From Halopseudomonas xinjiangensis (GTDB lineage Bacteria > Pseudomonadota > Gammaproteobacteria > Pseudomonadales > Pseudomonadaceae), in contig DRFO01000020.1 in assembly GCA_011050525.1 (NCBI GenBank), positions 186,001 through 250,000 on the forward strand: a stretch of 64,000 bases of DNA, given 5' to 3'. Positions within the stretch are counted from its first letter, which is position 1, and every line of letters starts with the position of its first letter. The translations under genes and the position numbers were made by a program. The notes below the pieces were generated by a model that saw nothing but the letters and a program-made list of their open reading frames with translations, made no database searches and had not been told where the DNA came from. Shown one piece after another: positions 63,246 to 64,000 of the stretch.

Positions 63246-64000
63246 TTTCGGTCCGCTAGCCATAGTCCCCGGATTCCCGCTACTCCCTGGGCGCCGATCT
63301 CGAAAGCCTGGGGCAGGTGCTCTTTCCCCACGCCGCCCATCACATACACCGGCAGGTTAATTCGCTGGATCATGGTCTGGACGCGCTCCCAGCCCAGGCA
63401 CGGCGCCTCTGGATGGCTGAGGGTGGGAAGCACCGGCGACAAGGTGACGAAATCCACGCCCAGTTGTTCCGCCATTTCCAGCTCTTCAGCATTGTGGCAG
63501 GACGCTGCGACGGGCCACACTTCACGACGTTTTGGATTGGGCCACCCACCCTGGACGAAACGACGAAGCTGAGTGGCAGTAAGGTGCCAGCCTACGCCAG
63601 GCTGGGTTGGTGGTGAGTCGCCCTTCAACAGCCAAACTACGCCCGCGCTGCTGCCCCCGACGATGGCCGTAGCCAATTTCTGGTAATTAGCTGCTCCTAG
63701 CTGGGTCTGCCGTAACTGAATCATGCGAATTCCGGCACTTTGAACTCGCGCAAGCCCCTTCAGCAAATCCGCTTGGTTAGTCAGATCAGGCGTAACCAGG
63801 TAGGAGTCGGGAAGCCGGGCGGCGGTCACGATTGGCACGTTGGCCTTGGGAAAGTCGTAGTTATTCAGCTCGGCGGGTTCAACCCAGCGAACCGGTTGCC
63901 CTTCCGCGCCGTGCGCCTCGCCCGCGAAGTCGGTCACCTTCCATACATCGAGCCGAACGGACTTGTCAGGGTAGTCGTAACGAACATCCAGCAATGGCCG
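63218..64000 (-). CDS. Nudix hydrolase / ThiE-like fusion (5' part outside window)
   Basis: 261 visible codons, open to the window edge. The visible N-terminal part (DVRYDYPDKSVRLDVWKV...EGQPVRWVEPAEL) is the end of a MutT-type Nudix domain; the Nudix box lies beyond the window. From about SYLVTPDL onward it is a thiamine-phosphate-synthase-like TIM barrel (RMIQLRQ, DFVTLSPVLPTLSHP, PVYVMGGV, GVAGIRGLW). This is the architecture of PA4400. The last nine residues (NSGFPPSRE) and the stop lie inside a family A repeat, so the natural C-terminus has been replaced. Confidence 0.88.
   Translation of the reverse strand, partial: RPLLDVRYDYPDKSVRLDVWKVTDFAGEAHGAEGQPVRWVEPAELNNYDFPKANVPIVTAARLPDSYLVTPDLTNQADLLKGLARVQSAGIRMIQLRQTQLGAANYQKLATAIVGGSSAGVVWLLKGDSPPTQPGVGWHLTATQLRRFVQGGWPNPKRREVWPVAASCHNAEELEMAEQLGVDFVTLSPVLPTLSHPEAPCLGWERVQTMIQRINLPVYVMGGVGKEHLPQAFEIGAQGVAGIRGLWLADRNSGFPPSRE

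Overview
The window is a chromosomal segment of a gammaproteobacterium of the Pseudomonas lineage (Pseudomonas sensu lato; a Halopseudomonas-type genus is possible but cannot be decided from this sequence alone). The evidence is gene content and order. The run petB-petC-sspA-sspB, dolP-gmhA/diaA-yraN-lpoA (reverse), rsmI, rnpB, the complete mraZ-to-lpxC division/cell-wall cluster, dciA, an M23 peptidase, secA and argJ follows the order known from P. aeruginosa PAO1 almost gene for gene. PBP3 has its catalytic residues at S294/S349/K484 and LpxC has H78/H237/D241, the same numbering as in P. aeruginosa.

Layout. 1-1.6 kb: end of the cytochrome bc1 operon. 1.8-2.8 kb: sspA-sspB. 2.9-6.3 kb (reverse): lpoA-yraN-diaA/gmhA-dolP, an envelope-maintenance operon. 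6.4-7.7 kb: rsmI and RNase P RNA. 8.0-25.8 kb: dcw cluster (mraZ rsmH ftsL ftsI murE murF mraY murD ftsW murG murC ddlB ftsQ ftsA ftsZ lpxC), tightly packed with mostly overlapping start/stop codons and led by a strong promoter and a three-copy MraZ operator. 25.8-31.8 kb: dciA (reverse), M23 peptidase, secA, argJ. 31.9-38.9 kb: type IV pilus minor-pilin cluster fimT (reverse), fimU-pilV-pilW-pilX-pilY1-pilE. 39.1-45.4 kb: accessory region with two divergent large lipoprotein alpha/beta hydrolase-like genes and a MocR-type regulator. 45.7-48.1 kb: NCS2 permease-trmA (reverse). 48.6-62.8 kb: fklB, ispB (reverse), rplU-rpmA-obg-proB, rpsT (reverse), murJ, ribF, ileS-lspA-fkpB-ispH. 63.2-64 kb: the 3' part of a Nudix/ThiE-like gene (reverse).

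How the genes work together. Most of the window serves the envelope: lipid II synthesis (murC-F, mraY, murG, ddlB), its flipping (murJ), polymerisation and cross-linking (ftsW, ftsI), divisome assembly (ftsL, ftsQ, ftsA, ftsZ), lipid A commitment (lpxC), protein export (secA, lspA) and isoprenoid supply (ispH, ispB). The pilus cluster supplies the priming complex and tip adhesin.

What is unusual. Relative to PAO1, the fklB-to-ispH block is inverted against the pil cluster, and the whole of it sits between argJ and the Nudix gene. The second half of the window is littered with short palindromic repeats of at least two families, several expanded into tandem arrays (56, 43, ~58 and 21 bp periods); one copy supplies the stop codon and last residues of the Nudix/ThiE gene. 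pilY1 carries a nine-G tract in its coding sequence, a possible phase-variation switch. No tRNA, complete insertion sequence, prophage or CRISPR array was found.
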